The notes beneath the pieces were generated by a model, which was given only the letters and a program-made list of their open reading frames with translations, was not told the origin of the DNA and did not search any database. This document shows, one piece after another, positions 7,564-15,923 of a stretch of 64,000 bases of DNA. Positions within the stretch are counted from its first letter, which is position 1; the number at the start of each line of letters is the position of its first letter. The stretch comes from Microbacterium gubbeenense DSM 15944 (lineage in GTDB: Bacteria; Actinomycetota; Actinomycetes; Actinomycetales; Microbacteriaceae). Position numbers and translations under genes: made by a program. The stretch lies in the NCBI RefSeq assembly GCF_000422745.1, contig NZ_AUGQ01000011.1, forward strand, positions 1 through 64,000. The letters are read 5' to 3'.

Positions 7564-8261
7564 GATGCATACACCTTTCGGAACAGAGAGTCGAGGCTCG
7601 TGCCGTGCTCGTCGCGCAGATCGTCTGCGGCGCCGCTCAGGAGTACTGAGCCGTCCTTGAGGAAGACGACGGCGTCGACGATCTGCTCGACGTCCTGGAT
7701 CAGGTGGGTCGACACCACGAGCAGTGCGTCGTCGTCGAGGTTTCCGAGAATGCCGCGCAGGATCACGTCCCGCGACGCCGGATCCACGCCGGAGATCGGC
7801 TCGTCGAGGAGGTATACGCGCGCCCGGCGCGACATCGCGAGGGAGATCTGCACCTTCTCGCGCATGCCCTTCGACATCTCCTTGAGCGTTCGATCCCAGG
7901 GCAGCCCGAAGAAATCAATCATTTCGCGGGCCTTCGCCGCGTCGAAATCGGCGAAGAATCGTTCGAACAGGGCTATCGAGTCGGCTGCGCGGTGCGTATC
8001 GGGCAGGAACGAGGCGTCGGGAAGGAAAGAGACGAGCGCCTTCGATTCGGGGCCGGGCACGTGCCCGGCGACGCGCACCGAGCCGTCCCAGTCCGACAGC
8101 ACGCCCGCGAGGATCTTGAGGAGCGTCGTCTTGCCGGATCCGTTGTCGCCCATGAGACCGACGATGCGGCCCGACGGGAGGCTGAGATCCAGCCCGCGCA
8201 GCGCTGCGCGCCCGCGGTAGGCCTTCGTGAGGTTCGTCACCTCGATGGCGGGAATGTTCAT
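7560..8261 (-). CDS. ABC transporter ATP-binding protein, YtrB-like
   Basis: The 233-residue ATPase has Walker A GDNGSGKTT (about 38-46), a variant signature MSKGM in place of LSGGQ, Walker B VYLLDEPISGVDP and switch histidine VVSTHLIQD. It lies between a GntR-family regulator and a permease, with 4-bp ATGA overlaps on both sides. This layout is the same as the YtrA-type systems that respond to cell-wall-active peptides in firmicutes and occur widely in actinobacteria. The transported compound is unknown. Because the permease is frameshifted in this sequence, the system may not work. Confidence 0.87.
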   Translation of the reverse strand: MNIPAIEVTNLTKAYRGRAALRGLDLSLPSGRIVGLMGDNGSGKTTLLKILAGVLSDWDGSVRVAGHVPGPESKALVSFLPDASFLPDTHRAADSIALFERFFADFDAAKAREMIDFFGLPWDRTLKEMSKGMREKVQISLAMSRRARVYLLDEPISGVDPASRDVILRGILGNLDDDALLVVSTHLIQDVEQIVDAVVFLKDGSVLLSGAADDLRDEHGTSLDSLFRKVYAS

Positions 8262-8629
8262 CGGTCTTCCTTTCGTGAGTTCCAGCGTTGCGCGAGCAGA
8301 GCAGTCGCCTCGTCGAGGCTCATGCCGAGACCCGCCGCGGCGGCGGCGAACCCATCAGCCGTCGTCGCGGCCAGCACGGCGCGCGCCTCGTCGATCGCGG
8401 CCGTGGTCCGGGTGACGAAGCGGCCTGCTGTGCGCTCCGTGGTGGTGAGTCCTAAGCGGTCCACTTCAGCGAGCGACTTCTGCACGGTGTTGGGATTCAC
8501 ACCGAGTTCGAGGGCGAGCTCGCGAACGGCCGGGACCTTCTGTCCGGGTCGCCAATCGCCGACGGCGATCCGTCGCCGGAACTCGTCGACGAGCTGCGCC
8601 CAGATCGGCCGCGCGTCATCGATCTGCAT
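8258..8629 (-). CDS. GntR-family regulator, YtrA subfamily
   Basis: The 123-residue protein has the short YtrA architecture: a winged helix at residues 8-70 (PIWAQLVDEFRRRIAVGDWR, KVPAVRELALELGVNPNTVQ) and a C-terminal tail of about 50 residues with two helices for dimerisation instead of a large effector domain. It is the first gene of the operon and most likely represses it through the inverted repeat between the -35 and -10 boxes. GGAGGA seven bases before the ATG supports the start. The stop overlaps the ATPase start (ATGA). Confidence 0.9.
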   Translation of the reverse strand: MQIDDARPIWAQLVDEFRRRIAVGDWRPGQKVPAVRELALELGVNPNTVQKSLAEVDRLGLTTTERTAGRFVTRTTAAIDEARAVLAATTADGFAAAAAGLGMSLDEATALLAQRWNSRKEDR

Positions 8630-8669
8630 GGGGAATCCTCCGTATGGGAATCGTGGTGACGTCTGTGTG

Positions 8670-8699
8670 ATTATATTACGACACTAATACAGATGGCAA
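8670..8699 (-). promoter_or_regulatory. Promoter and YtrA-type operator of the GntR operon
   Basis: On the minus strand TTGCCA (8699-8694) is followed after 18 bases by a perfect TATAAT (8675-8670). The inverted repeat TATTA-N6-TAATA (8674-8689) lies between and overlaps the -10 box, the expected position for an autorepressor site. This is one of the most AT-rich points of the window. Confidence 0.75.
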
Positions 8700-8778
8700 G
8701 GGCGGAATGCCGATCGCCGCGGTGGCGCGAACGCACGTCTCGTCACATTTACAGCTGGGAGGGTGCGACGATTGACGT

Positions 8779-10002
8779 ATGTCCGGTGAGCTCCTCATCC
8801 TGATCCTCGTGGTCGTCACAGCGATCGCATTCGACTTCACGAACGGATTCCATGACACCGGCAATGCGATGGCGACGTCCATCGCCACCGGCGCGCTGAA
8901 GCCGAAGGTCGCCGTCTCGATCTCGGCTGTGCTCAACCTGATCGGCGCGTTCCTCTCGGTCGAGGTAGCCACGACGATCACCAGAGACGTGCTGATGATT
9001 CAGACGGATACGGGGGATCTCGTCGCCGGGCTGAATCCGCAGACCGCGATGATGATCATCTTCGCGGGACTCGTGGGCGGCATCCTCTGGAACATCCTCA
9101 CGTGGCTGCTCGGCCTGCCGTCCTCCTCCTCGCACGCGCTCTTCGGCGGCCTGATCGGCGCCGGTCTCGCGGGCATCGGGTTCGCCGGCGTCAACTGGGG
9201 AGGAATCGCCTCGAAGATCATTGTTCCGGCGTTCTTCTCGCCCGTGATCGCCTGCCTCATCGCGGCGATCGGCACGTGGTGCGTGTACCGCCTCACGCGT
9301 CGCGTGGCCACCAAGAGGCGCGAGACCGGCTTCCGCTGGGGTCAGATCGGAACCGCGTCCCTCGTCTCGCTCGCGCACGGCACGGGCGATGCGCAGAAGA
9401 CGATGGGCGTGATCGCTCTCGCGCTCATCGCACACGGATCCCTGACGACCACGAGCATCGAGGAGCACGGCCTTCCGGTCTGGATCATCTTCGTCTGCGG
9501 CCTCGCGATCGCGCTCGGCACCTACCTCGGCGGATGGCGCATCATCCGCACGCTCGGCAAGGGACTCGTCGAGATCGAATCGCCCCAGGGCATGGCCGCC
9601 GAGGCGTCATCGGCCGCGATCATCCTCACGTCGTCGTCGATGGGCATGGCGCTGTCGACGACGCACGTCGCGACCGGATCGATTCTGGGATCCGGCGTCG
9701 GGCGCCCCGGAGCGACCGTTCGGTGGGGCGTCGCGGGACGCATGGCGTCGGCCTGGCTCATCACGATGCCGGCTGCGGGTATCGTCGGAGCTCTGTGCTT
9801 CTTCCTCGAACATGCGATCGGCGGGATCGTGGGAGCGCTCGTCGTGTTCGCACTCCTCGTCGCGGCGGCGCTGTACATGTACCTGCACAGCCGCCGGCAG
9901 AAGGTCGACGCGTCGAACGTCAACGCCGACTGGGACGAGGGCACACCGGCGAAGCGTTCCGACAGCGCGACGACGCCCGCTGAGACACAACTCGGAGAAT
10001 GA
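8779..10002 (+). CDS. Inorganic phosphate transporter, PiT family
   Basis: The 407-residue membrane protein carries the two PiT signature repeats: DFTNGFHDTGNAMATSIATG near the N-terminus and SLAHGTGDAQKTMGVIALAL in the second half. It also has SSSSHALFGGLIGAGLAG and STTHVATGSILGSGVG, the paired re-entrant segments of the family. It would import phosphate, probably as a metal-phosphate complex driven by protons. Its stop overlaps the start of a small membrane protein (ATGA), with a DUF3349 protein next, so the three form one unit. The C-terminal 30 residues are polar and probably cytoplasmic. No DUF47 accessory gene is nearby. Confidence 0.93.
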   Translation: MSGELLILILVVVTAIAFDFTNGFHDTGNAMATSIATGALKPKVAVSISAVLNLIGAFLSVEVATTITRDVLMIQTDTGDLVAGLNPQTAMMIIFAGLVGGILWNILTWLLGLPSSSSHALFGGLIGAGLAGIGFAGVNWGGIASKIIVPAFFSPVIACLIAAIGTWCVYRLTRRVATKRRETGFRWGQIGTASLVSLAHGTGDAQKTMGVIALALIAHGSLTTTSIEEHGLPVWIIFVCGLAIALGTYLGGWRIIRTLGKGLVEIESPQGMAAEASSAAIILTSSSMGMALSTTHVATGSILGSGVGRPGATVRWGVAGRMASAWLITMPAAGIVGALCFFLEHAIGGIVGALVVFALLVAAALYMYLHSRRQKVDASNVNADWDEGTPAKRSDSATTPAETQLGE

Positions 10003-10289
10003 TCATGAACATCGACTTTGCGGAGATCGGCCTGGCGGCAGTCCGCGTGCTGGGCATCGGCCTGGTGTTCGGCGCCGGGCTGCCGGCACTGTTCGCGCTC
10101 GGCATGAAGCTCCACGCCGTGGGCGCCGGTACGACCGACGACGGCGTGGTGGCGCGCCGCAACCCGTTCGCGACCGTCGGCGCATATGCCCTCTACGCCG
10201 TCGTGATCGCCGCCGTGATCCTCGGCGTGCTGTTCGTGACGCGGCACACACTCGACCATTACTTCGGCCTCACACTGTTCGGATTCTGA
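9999..10289 (+). CDS. Small membrane protein linked to the phosphate transporter
   Basis: The protein has 96 residues, with two predicted membrane segments (about 13-36 and 60-82) joined by a loop containing TTDDGVVARRNPF. It overlaps the transporter gene by 4 bp and is followed by the DUF3349 gene one base later. Small proteins of this kind are common beside actinobacterial PiT genes, so a role in assembly or control of the transporter is possible. No motif reveals a function. A second ATG at 10005 with GAGAAT upstream is an alternative start. Confidence 0.75.
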   Translation: MIMNIDFAEIGLAAVRVLGIGLVFGAGLPALFALGMKLHAVGAGTTDDGVVARRNPFATVGAYALYAVVIAAVILGVLFVTRHTLDHYFGLTLFGF

Positions 10290-10290
10290 C

Positions 10291-10665
10291 ATGGCAGAGA
10301 ACATCATCAGCTCCGTCCTCAACTGGCTGCGTGCGGGATATCCCGAGGGCATCCCGCCGAAGGACTCCTTCCCGCTCATCGCGCTGCTCCGGCGCACGCT
10401 GATCGACGAGGACTACGAAGCGATCGTCGCCGAGCTCGCGGCCGACGAGGAGAAGAAGATCCGCGTGCGTCACATCCGGAGCGCGATCGAGCGCGCGACC
10501 TCCGAAGATCCCGCCGAAGAGGATGTGCGGGAGGTCGCCGCGCGCCTCGCTGCTGGGGGATGGCCCCTGAGCGGAAAGGCGATGCGCCTCGCCGAGGAGA
10601 CCGAGACCGACGCGGCGGCGGATGACGCGGACGCGAAGGGTGCGGGAGGGCCGCCGACCCCGTAG
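10291..10665 (+). CDS. DUF3349 domain protein
   Basis: The 124-residue soluble protein has the DUF3349 fold at residues 1-90, with SSVLNWLRAGYPEGIPPKDS and FPLIALLRRTLIDEDYEAIV typical of this actinobacterial family, whose function is unknown. The tail from residue 95 is acidic and alanine-rich and probably disordered. It is the third gene of the phosphate transporter unit, one base after the preceding stop. The family's HTH-like fold hints at protein or nucleic acid binding, but nothing in the sequence decides this. Confidence 0.85.
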   Translation: MAENIISSVLNWLRAGYPEGIPPKDSFPLIALLRRTLIDEDYEAIVAELAADEEKKIRVRHIRSAIERATSEDPAEEDVREVAARLAAGGWPLSGKAMRLAEETETDAAADDADAKGAGGPPTP

Positions 10666-10686
10666 TCCTCTGGTTCCGTGCGGTCC

Positions 10687-11253
10687 TCAACCGCCGAGCG
10701 GCTCGCCCCAGGAATCGAGCGACTGGCGAGTATCGATCACGAAGGCCTGCGGGTGATTCGGCAGGTAGCGCACCACCAGGTCCTCGGATCCCGAGACGAA
10801 CGCGTCGCGGTCCGGGTACGTGACCGGCGAGAAGAACGGCAGGTTGAGCGTGTACCGGTGCCCGTTGTCGGCATCGAAGGTGACGGTCTCGAACGAGCCC
10901 ATGTCATCCGTCTGGATGGCGACGGCTCTCTCGCCGTGCTCGTAGATGTAGCCGCGCGTGATCGGGCCGAAGATGAGGCTCGCGATCGCGATGACGAAGC
11001 CCGAGAACACGACGAGCGCGAGCAGGAAGAAGAACCAGCTCTGCACCTTCGCGGCGACTCTCGAGGCGGCGGGGAACTCGGGCCCGGCCATGCCGCGCTC
11101 GACGCGCAGCTGATCGAGCCGTGATCGCTTCGGGACACTCTGTCTGGCGGCGACGACGAGGCCCAGGGCGCTGAACGCCCCGAGGAAGACCATCTCGTAC
11201 GCGTGCGTGGCGGGGAAGTTCGCGAGCCACACGAGCGAGTCCATGACGTTCAT
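10687..11253 (-). CDS. Membrane protein of unknown function, DUF3592-like
   Basis: The 188-residue protein has membrane segments at about 15-32 and 70-95. Its C-terminal half contains beta-type sequence (FDADNGHRYTLNLPF, DLVVRYLPNHPQAFVID) that resembles DUF3592-type domains, where a small beta sandwich sits outside the membrane. It overlaps the upstream gene by 4 bp (ATGA at 11253-11250), so the two proteins probably act together. The much longer frame on this strand (to 12219) belongs to another reading of the upstream gene and is not used. Confidence 0.65.
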   Translation of the reverse strand: MNVMDSLVWLANFPATHAYEMVFLGAFSALGLVVAARQSVPKRSRLDQLRVERGMAGPEFPAASRVAAKVQSWFFFLLALVVFSGFVIAIASLIFGPITRGYIYEHGERAVAIQTDDMGSFETVTFDADNGHRYTLNLPFFSPVTYPDRDAFVSGSEDLVVRYLPNHPQAFVIDTRQSLDSWGEPLGG

Positions 11254-12059
11254 GCGAGGCCCTCCTGTCGCTGGATGGTCATGTGGACGCGCTCGGGATG
11301 CGCGGGCTCGTACGTCGCGAACACGGGGGAGCCGACCTGCACGTGCGAGAGCGCATCGGGGTGCACGAAGACGGTCGAGTCGGCTTCGAACGCCGCGGAC
11401 CCGTCGGCCGGTGTGATGAGCAGGCGGGTCGTGATCTGAACCTGCCCCTCGCGCTGCGCGCCCGTCGGGCGCAGGGCGAGCACGCTCGCGGGCTGAGAGA
11501 TGCCGCGCGTCCGCGCGGAGATCAGCTCGTCGGCGACGAGCCCGTGGGCGATGCGCCAGCGCAGCATCATCTGCTCGACGCCGTGCGTGCTCGGATCCGC
11601 GAGCGCGACGTGATCCGGGTCTCCGGGCCGGAACAGCACGGGCAGCATGCCGCGCGGCTGCACGTGGATGACCTCGGGCGCCGACAGGACCTGCCTGAAG
11701 CTCGACACGAACGCTTCGCCCTCCACCGGCTGCACGTCGAGGAAGATCTCGTACTGCGGCACCTCGTTGATCGTCATGCCCGTGCGACGCGTCTCGATGA
11801 CGGTCGCGGGGGCGAGCTGCTGCGGGCCTCGCGCTGACCTGCGACGGCGGGGCCTCCCGGCGCCCACGAGGACCCCGAACGTCAGAAGTACTCCCCAGGC
11901 GACTCCGCCCACGATGAAGAAGACATCGACCGATCCCGTGATGGACGGGATCGGAAGGATCGACGTCGTCTGATCGACGCCGAAGAGCGACTCTGCGATC
12001 CGCACGAGGAGCAACGCGCTGAGGACGAGCCAGACGATGCGTATGATCCACGTGAACAT
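11250..12059 (-). CDS. Membrane protein of unknown function
   Basis: The 269-residue protein has two N-terminal membrane segments (about 5-24 and 46-66), a basic stretch (GRPRRRRSARG) and a C-terminal beta-rich domain of about 190 residues. That domain contains two similar halves around ATVIETRRTGMTINEVPQYE and VQITTRLLITPADGS. No known family is recognised with confidence. It is the first gene of a two-gene unit with the protein encoded at 10687-11253 and has a leaderless promoter. The paired halves suggest an internal duplication. Confidence 0.7.
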   Translation of the reverse strand: MFTWIIRIVWLVLSALLLVRIAESLFGVDQTTSILPIPSITGSVDVFFIVGGVAWGVLLTFGVLVGAGRPRRRRSARGPQQLAPATVIETRRTGMTINEVPQYEIFLDVQPVEGEAFVSSFRQVLSAPEVIHVQPRGMLPVLFRPGDPDHVALADPSTHGVEQMMLRWRIAHGLVADELISARTRGISQPASVLALRPTGAQREGQVQITTRLLITPADGSAAFEADSTVFVHPDALSHVQVGSPVFATYEPAHPERVHMTIQRQEGLA

Positions 12060-12065
12060 GACTTG

Positions 12066-12071
12066 ATCGTA
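12066..12071 (-). promoter_or_regulatory. Leaderless -10 box of the membrane protein pair
   Basis: On the minus strand TACGAT lies exactly six bases before the ATG at 12059. No -35 consensus is seen. Confidence 0.55.
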
Positions 12072-12151
12072 CGGCGGCCGGATCGGCTCCCGGTCGCGGG
12101 TTCTCGCCGTCGTTCCAGGTTCTGCGGGGTCGCCCGGGTAGCGTAGAGCGC

Positions 12152-13447
12152 ATGCCTGCTGAGGAGCTCCCCGAAGTCGTGCGCCTCGCGCGCGACCTGA
12201 TCCGCATCGACACCACCAACTACGGCGGCGGTCGCGCGAACGGCGAGCGCGAAGCCGCCCGGTACGTCGGGGCGTTCCTCGAAGGCCTCGGGCTCGAGCC
12301 CGAATACTACGAACCGGTGGAGCGCCGGACGAACGTCATGGCGCGCGTCGAGGGCGCCGACCCGTCGAAGCCCGCCCTCGTGCTGCACGGACACCTCGAC
12401 GTCGTGCCCGCCGTTGCCGCCGACTGGTCGGTGGATCCGTTCGCGGGCGAGATCAGGGACGGCCTGCTCTGGGGCCGCGGCGCGGTCGACATGAAGGACA
12501 TGGACGCGATGATTCTCGCGTCGGTCGCCGACCTGATCCGCTCGGGCGAGAAGCCGGCGCGCGACCTGATCCTCGTCTTCTTCAGCGACGAGGAGAACGG
12601 CGGCGTCGAGGGGTCGGCGCGCGTGGTCAAGGAGCGTCCCGAGTGGTTCCGCGGCGCGACCGAGGCCATCAGCGAGGTCGGCGGCTACTCGATTCCGGTC
12701 GGCGACAAGAGCGCCTACCTGCTGCAGGTGGGGGAGAAGGCGCTCATGTGGATCACGCTGCGCGCCCGCGGCCGTGCCGGTCACGGCAGCCGCGTGCACC
12801 CCGACAACGCGATCACTCGGCTTGCGCGCGCCGTCGAGAAGATCGGATCCGCGACGTGGCCCGTCGAGCTCACCGACACGACGCGTGCGCTGCTCGACGG
12901 GATGACGGGCGTGTGCGGATCCGACAGCGACGACCCGGATGAGATCGCGCGGCTCGCGGGTCCGGCCGAGGCGTTCCTCGCCTCGACGTGGCGCACGACG
13001 GCGAACCCGACCGGGCTGACCGCCGGGTACAAGCACAACGTCATCCCCGACGCGGCGAGCGCGACGCTCGACGTGCGGGTTCTGCCGGGCACCGAGGAGC
13101 GCGTGCTCGCGGAGCTTTCCGAGCTCGTCGGCGACGACGTCGAGATCGAGATCTTCCACCGCGACATCGGGCTCGAGGCGCCGTTCGAGGGCGCCCTCGT
13201 CGAGGCGATGGTCGGCGCACTCGGGGCGCACGACCCCGGGGTTCCCGTGCTGCCGTACCTGCTCGGCGCCGGGACGGACAACAAGGCCCTGTCGACGATC
13301 GGCATCACCGGATACGGTTTCGCGCCGCTGCAGCTGCCGCGCGACCTCGACTTCACAGGAATGTTCCACGGCGTCGACGAGCGCGTGCCGACGGCCGCCC
13401 TCGAGTTCGGCCAGAAGGTCCTCACGGACCTCATTCGCACCTACTGA
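12152..13447 (+). CDS. M20 family metallopeptidase
   Basis: The 431-residue zinc peptidase of the M20/ArgE/DapE family carries the metal-site motifs VLHGHLDVVPA (His, Asp), GRGAVDMKDM (bridging Asp), FFSDEENGG (catalytic Glu pair) and a late histidine in the C-terminal lobe. The dimerisation domain is inserted at about residues 190-315, with GRAGHGSRVHPDNA at its entry. The family cleaves dipeptides or N-acyl amino acids in the cytoplasm; the exact substrate cannot be read from the sequence. It has its own promoter (TAGCGT seven bases before the ATG), and uppP follows after 18 bases. Confidence 0.9.
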   Translation: MPAEELPEVVRLARDLIRIDTTNYGGGRANGEREAARYVGAFLEGLGLEPEYYEPVERRTNVMARVEGADPSKPALVLHGHLDVVPAVAADWSVDPFAGEIRDGLLWGRGAVDMKDMDAMILASVADLIRSGEKPARDLILVFFSDEENGGVEGSARVVKERPEWFRGATEAISEVGGYSIPVGDKSAYLLQVGEKALMWITLRARGRAGHGSRVHPDNAITRLARAVEKIGSATWPVELTDTTRALLDGMTGVCGSDSDDPDEIARLAGPAEAFLASTWRTTANPTGLTAGYKHNVIPDAASATLDVRVLPGTEERVLAELSELVGDDVEIEIFHRDIGLEAPFEGALVEAMVGALGAHDPGVPVLPYLLGAGTDNKALSTIGITGYGFAPLQLPRDLDFTGMFHGVDERVPTAALEFGQKVLTDLIRTY

Positions 13448-13465
13448 CCACCAGAAGGATCACGC

Positions 13466-14308
13466 ATGAACATCATCGAGGCGATCATCCTCGGCCTCGT
13501 GCAGGGGCTCACGGAGTTCCTGCCGATCTCGTCGAGCGCCCACCTCCGCATCGTCGGCGTGTTCCTGCCGTCGCAGTCGGATCCGGGCGCGACGTTCACT
13601 GCGATCACGCAGATCGGCACCGAGATCGCCGTTCTCGTCTACTTCTGGGCGAAGATCGTGCGCATCGTGAAGCGCTGGGCGCTGTCGCTCGCGGGGAAGG
13701 TGCCCCGCGACGATCCGGATGCGCGCATGGGCTGGCTCGTGATCGTCGCGTCCGTGCCGATCGGCATCCTCGGCTTCACGCTGCAGGACTATATCCGCGA
13801 CGTGTTCCGGAACCTCTGGCTCGTCGCCGCCGTGCTGATCATCTTCGGCCTGATCCTCGGGGCGGCCGATCGGTACGGGGCGCGCAAGCGCGACATGGAC
13901 GAGGTGACGTACCCGCAGGGCATCACGATCGGCGTCGCGCAGGCCCTCGCGCTCGTGCCCGGCGTCTCGCGCTCCGGGGCGACAACGACGGCCGCACGCC
14001 TGTTCGGGTTCAAGCGCACGACGGCGGCCGAGTTCTCGTTCCTGATGGCGATTCCGGCGGTCATGGGATCCGGGCTGTTCGAGGTCGTGCACGGGCTCGA
14101 GCACAACGACCCCGGCCCCTACGGGTGGAGCGGCGTGATCGTTGCGACGGTCGTCGCGTTTCTCGTCGGCTGGTTCGTCGTGGCCTACCTCATGCGCTAC
14201 CTCGAGCGCGGCAGCTTCATGCCGTTCGTGATCTACCGGATCCTGCTCGGCGTCGCCATCATGGTGATGCTCGGCTTCGGCGTCCTCACGCCGTTCGCCA
14301 ATTCCTGA
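13466..14308 (+). CDS. uppP: Undecaprenyl-diphosphate phosphatase
   Basis: The 280-residue membrane enzyme recycles undecaprenyl pyrophosphate to the monophosphate for cell-wall synthesis and confers bacitracin tolerance. Both family motifs are present: GLTEFLPISSSAHL near the N-terminus and PGVSRSGATTTAARLFGFKR in the centre, with about eight membrane segments. AGAAGGA before the ATG is the ribosome binding site. It probably shares a transcript with the M20 peptidase gene. It converges with the PAC2 gene, 6 bp away. Confidence 0.95.
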   Translation: MNIIEAIILGLVQGLTEFLPISSSAHLRIVGVFLPSQSDPGATFTAITQIGTEIAVLVYFWAKIVRIVKRWALSLAGKVPRDDPDARMGWLVIVASVPIGILGFTLQDYIRDVFRNLWLVAAVLIIFGLILGAADRYGARKRDMDEVTYPQGITIGVAQALALVPGVSRSGATTTAARLFGFKRTTAAEFSFLMAIPAVMGSGLFEVVHGLEHNDPGPYGWSGVIVATVVAFLVGWFVVAYLMRYLERGSFMPFVIYRILLGVAIMVMLGFGVLTPFANS

Positions 14309-14314
14309 CGCGGA

Positions 14315-15169
14315 TCAGCCGCGGCGGCCCTTGCCCGGGCCGCCGTCGCCGCGCAGGTAGCGCTCGAACGCCTGCGCGATCGCGTCGCCGGACGCCTCGG
14401 GGGAGTCCCACGTGTCGCGCGTCTCCTCGAGCTGGTGGATGTAGTCGGTCATCTCGTCGTCGTCGGCCGCGGCCGCATCGACGGTGGCCTCCCACGTCGC
14501 CGCATCCTTCGGGAGCGATCCGAGGTCGAGCTCGCGGCCCGTCAGATCGCCGAGCTTCTCGAGCAGCGCCAGCGACGCCTTGGGCGACGGCGTCGCGCCC
14601 GCGACGTAGTGCGGCACGCTCGCCCAGAGCGAGAGGGTCGGGATCCCCGCGCGCTCCGCGCCGTCGGCGAGCACGCCGAGGATGCCGGTCGGGCCCTCGT
14701 AGCGGCTGCGGTCGAGGTCGAGCCCGCCGCGGATCAGCTCGTTCTCACTCGACGCGTGCACCGCGATCGGCCGCGTGTGCGGCACGTCGCTCATCATCGC
14801 CCCGACGGTGACGAACGAGGTCACGTCCTCGGCGAGCAGCCCGTCGATGAACTCCGCGGTGAAGCTGCGCCACGCGCGCGCCGGCTCGACGCCGTGCAGC
14901 GTCCAGAAGCCCGAGGCGTCGGCCGGGCGCTTGAGCGTCGCCTCCGGCCATTCGAGCTCGCGACGGCCCTCGCCGTCCATGCGCATGAACGGCCGGGTGT
15001 ACTGATAGTCGAAGAACAGCTCGGGGTCGACCGAGACGACCTCGGTGCTCGGCTGAAGCTGCCTCAGCACGCGCACGCACTGGGACGCGGCCTCTCCGGC
15101 GTCGTTCCAGCCGTCGAACGCGGCGACCGCCACGCGCGGTCCGAGAAGCTGCTGTGACTGCTCGTCCAT
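14315..15169 (-). CDS. PAC2 family protein
   Basis: The 284-residue protein has PAC2 features: VAVAAFDGWNDAGEAASQCV at the start, FDYQYTRPFMRMDGEGRRE, and FVTVGAMMSDVPHTRP in the middle. The family is named after the proteasome assembly chaperone 2 fold, but actinobacterial members stand alone and have no proven function. An N-terminal GGAGGGATCCCG supports the start. It is a single gene, convergent with uppP and divergent from the HAD gene. Confidence 0.88.
   Translation of the reverse strand: MDEQSQQLLGPRVAVAAFDGWNDAGEAASQCVRVLRQLQPSTEVVSVDPELFFDYQYTRPFMRMDGEGRRELEWPEATLKRPADASGFWTLHGVEPARAWRSFTAEFIDGLLAEDVTSFVTVGAMMSDVPHTRPIAVHASSENELIRGGLDLDRSRYEGPTGILGVLADGAERAGIPTLSLWASVPHYVAGATPSPKASLALLEKLGDLTGRELDLGSLPKDAATWEATVDAAAADDDEMTDYIHQLEETRDTWDSPEASGDAIAQAFERYLRGDGGPGKGRRG
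14323..14344. terminator. GC hairpin at the uppP/PAC2 junction
   Basis: GGCGGCCC (14323-14330) and GGGCCGCC (14337-14344) form an 8-bp stem with a six-base loop. It lies within the last codons of the minus-strand PAC2 gene and 15 bp after the uppP stop. It has no T-run and may stop plus-strand transcription only weakly. Confidence 0.35.
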
Positions 15170-15221
15170 CGGGATCCCTCCTGAAGGTCTTCTTCCAGGC
15201 TATCGCTCCGGCGCACAACAC

Positions 15222-15227
15222 TAGGCT
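15222..15227 (+). promoter_or_regulatory. Leaderless -10 box of the HAD-trmI unit
   Basis: TAGGCT lies exactly six bases before the GTG at 15234, indicating a transcript that starts at the start codon. Confidence 0.55.
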
Positions 15228-15233
15228 GGTGCG

Positions 15234-15923
15234 GTGACTCTCACCGACTTCGCCCTGCCCAAGGCTGTCCTCTGGGACATGGACGGCACGCTCGTCGATA
15301 CCGAGCCGTACTGGATCGCCGGCGAGAAGACGCTCGTCGCTCGCTTCGGCCGGATCTGGACCGACGAGGACTCGCTGCAGCTCGTGGGCAACGACCTCGA
15401 GGGGTCCGCCGCGGTCCTGCAGTCGGCCGGCGTCGACATGCCCGTGCCCGAGATCGTCGAGCACCTGACCGATCAGGTGCTCGCGCAACTGACCGAGCAC
15501 GGCGTGCCGTTCCGCCCCGGCGCCAAGGAACTGCTCCTCGCCCTTCGAGACGCCGGCGTGAAGACGGCGATCGTGACGATGTCGCGGCACCGCATGGCCG
15601 AGCAGGTCGTCAGCAGCATCGACTTCGACGCGTTCGACGCGATCCTCGGCGGCGACAACGTCGCGCGCCCGAAGCCCTTCCCGGATCCGTACCTCGCCGG
15701 CGCCGAGGCGCTCGGCGTCGACATCCGCGACTGCGTCGCGCTCGAAGACTCGCCGACGGGCCTGCGAGCCGCGGTTGCGTCGGGCGCGACGAGCATCGGC
15801 ATCGAGCACTTCGTGTCGCTGGAGGGCCTCGGTGCGGCGGACGTCTGGAAGACCCTCGCGGGTCGCGGACCGGACGACCTGGCGCGGCTCTGGAATTCAG
15901 GCCGCGCGGAGGGCGGCGCGTGA
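15234..15923 (+). CDS. HAD-family phosphatase
   Basis: The 229-residue hydrolase of the beta-phosphoglucomutase/phosphatase type has motif I DMDGTLVDTEP (nucleophile and acid Asp), motif II around IVTMSRHRMA, motif III RPKPFPDPYLAGAEALGV (Lys) and motif IV ALEDSPTGLRAA. A four-helix cap lies between motifs I and II, at about residues 20-85. The substrate is likely a small phosphorylated metabolite. The GTG start is supported by the leaderless -10 box. The stop overlaps the trmI start (GTGA), a pairing common in actinobacteria. Confidence 0.9.
   Translation: MTLTDFALPKAVLWDMDGTLVDTEPYWIAGEKTLVARFGRIWTDEDSLQLVGNDLEGSAAVLQSAGVDMPVPEIVEHLTDQVLAQLTEHGVPFRPGAKELLLALRDAGVKTAIVTMSRHRMAEQVVSSIDFDAFDAILGGDNVARPKPFPDPYLAGAEALGVDIRDCVALEDSPTGLRAAVASGATSIGIEHFVSLEGLGAADVWKTLAGRGPDDLARLWNSGRAEGGA

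Noticed and set aside
11254-12219. Extension of the minus-strand membrane protein to a 510-residue product
   Set aside because: The added part is the wrong frame of the neighbouring 269-residue gene; the ATGA overlap at 11253-11250 shows the true start.
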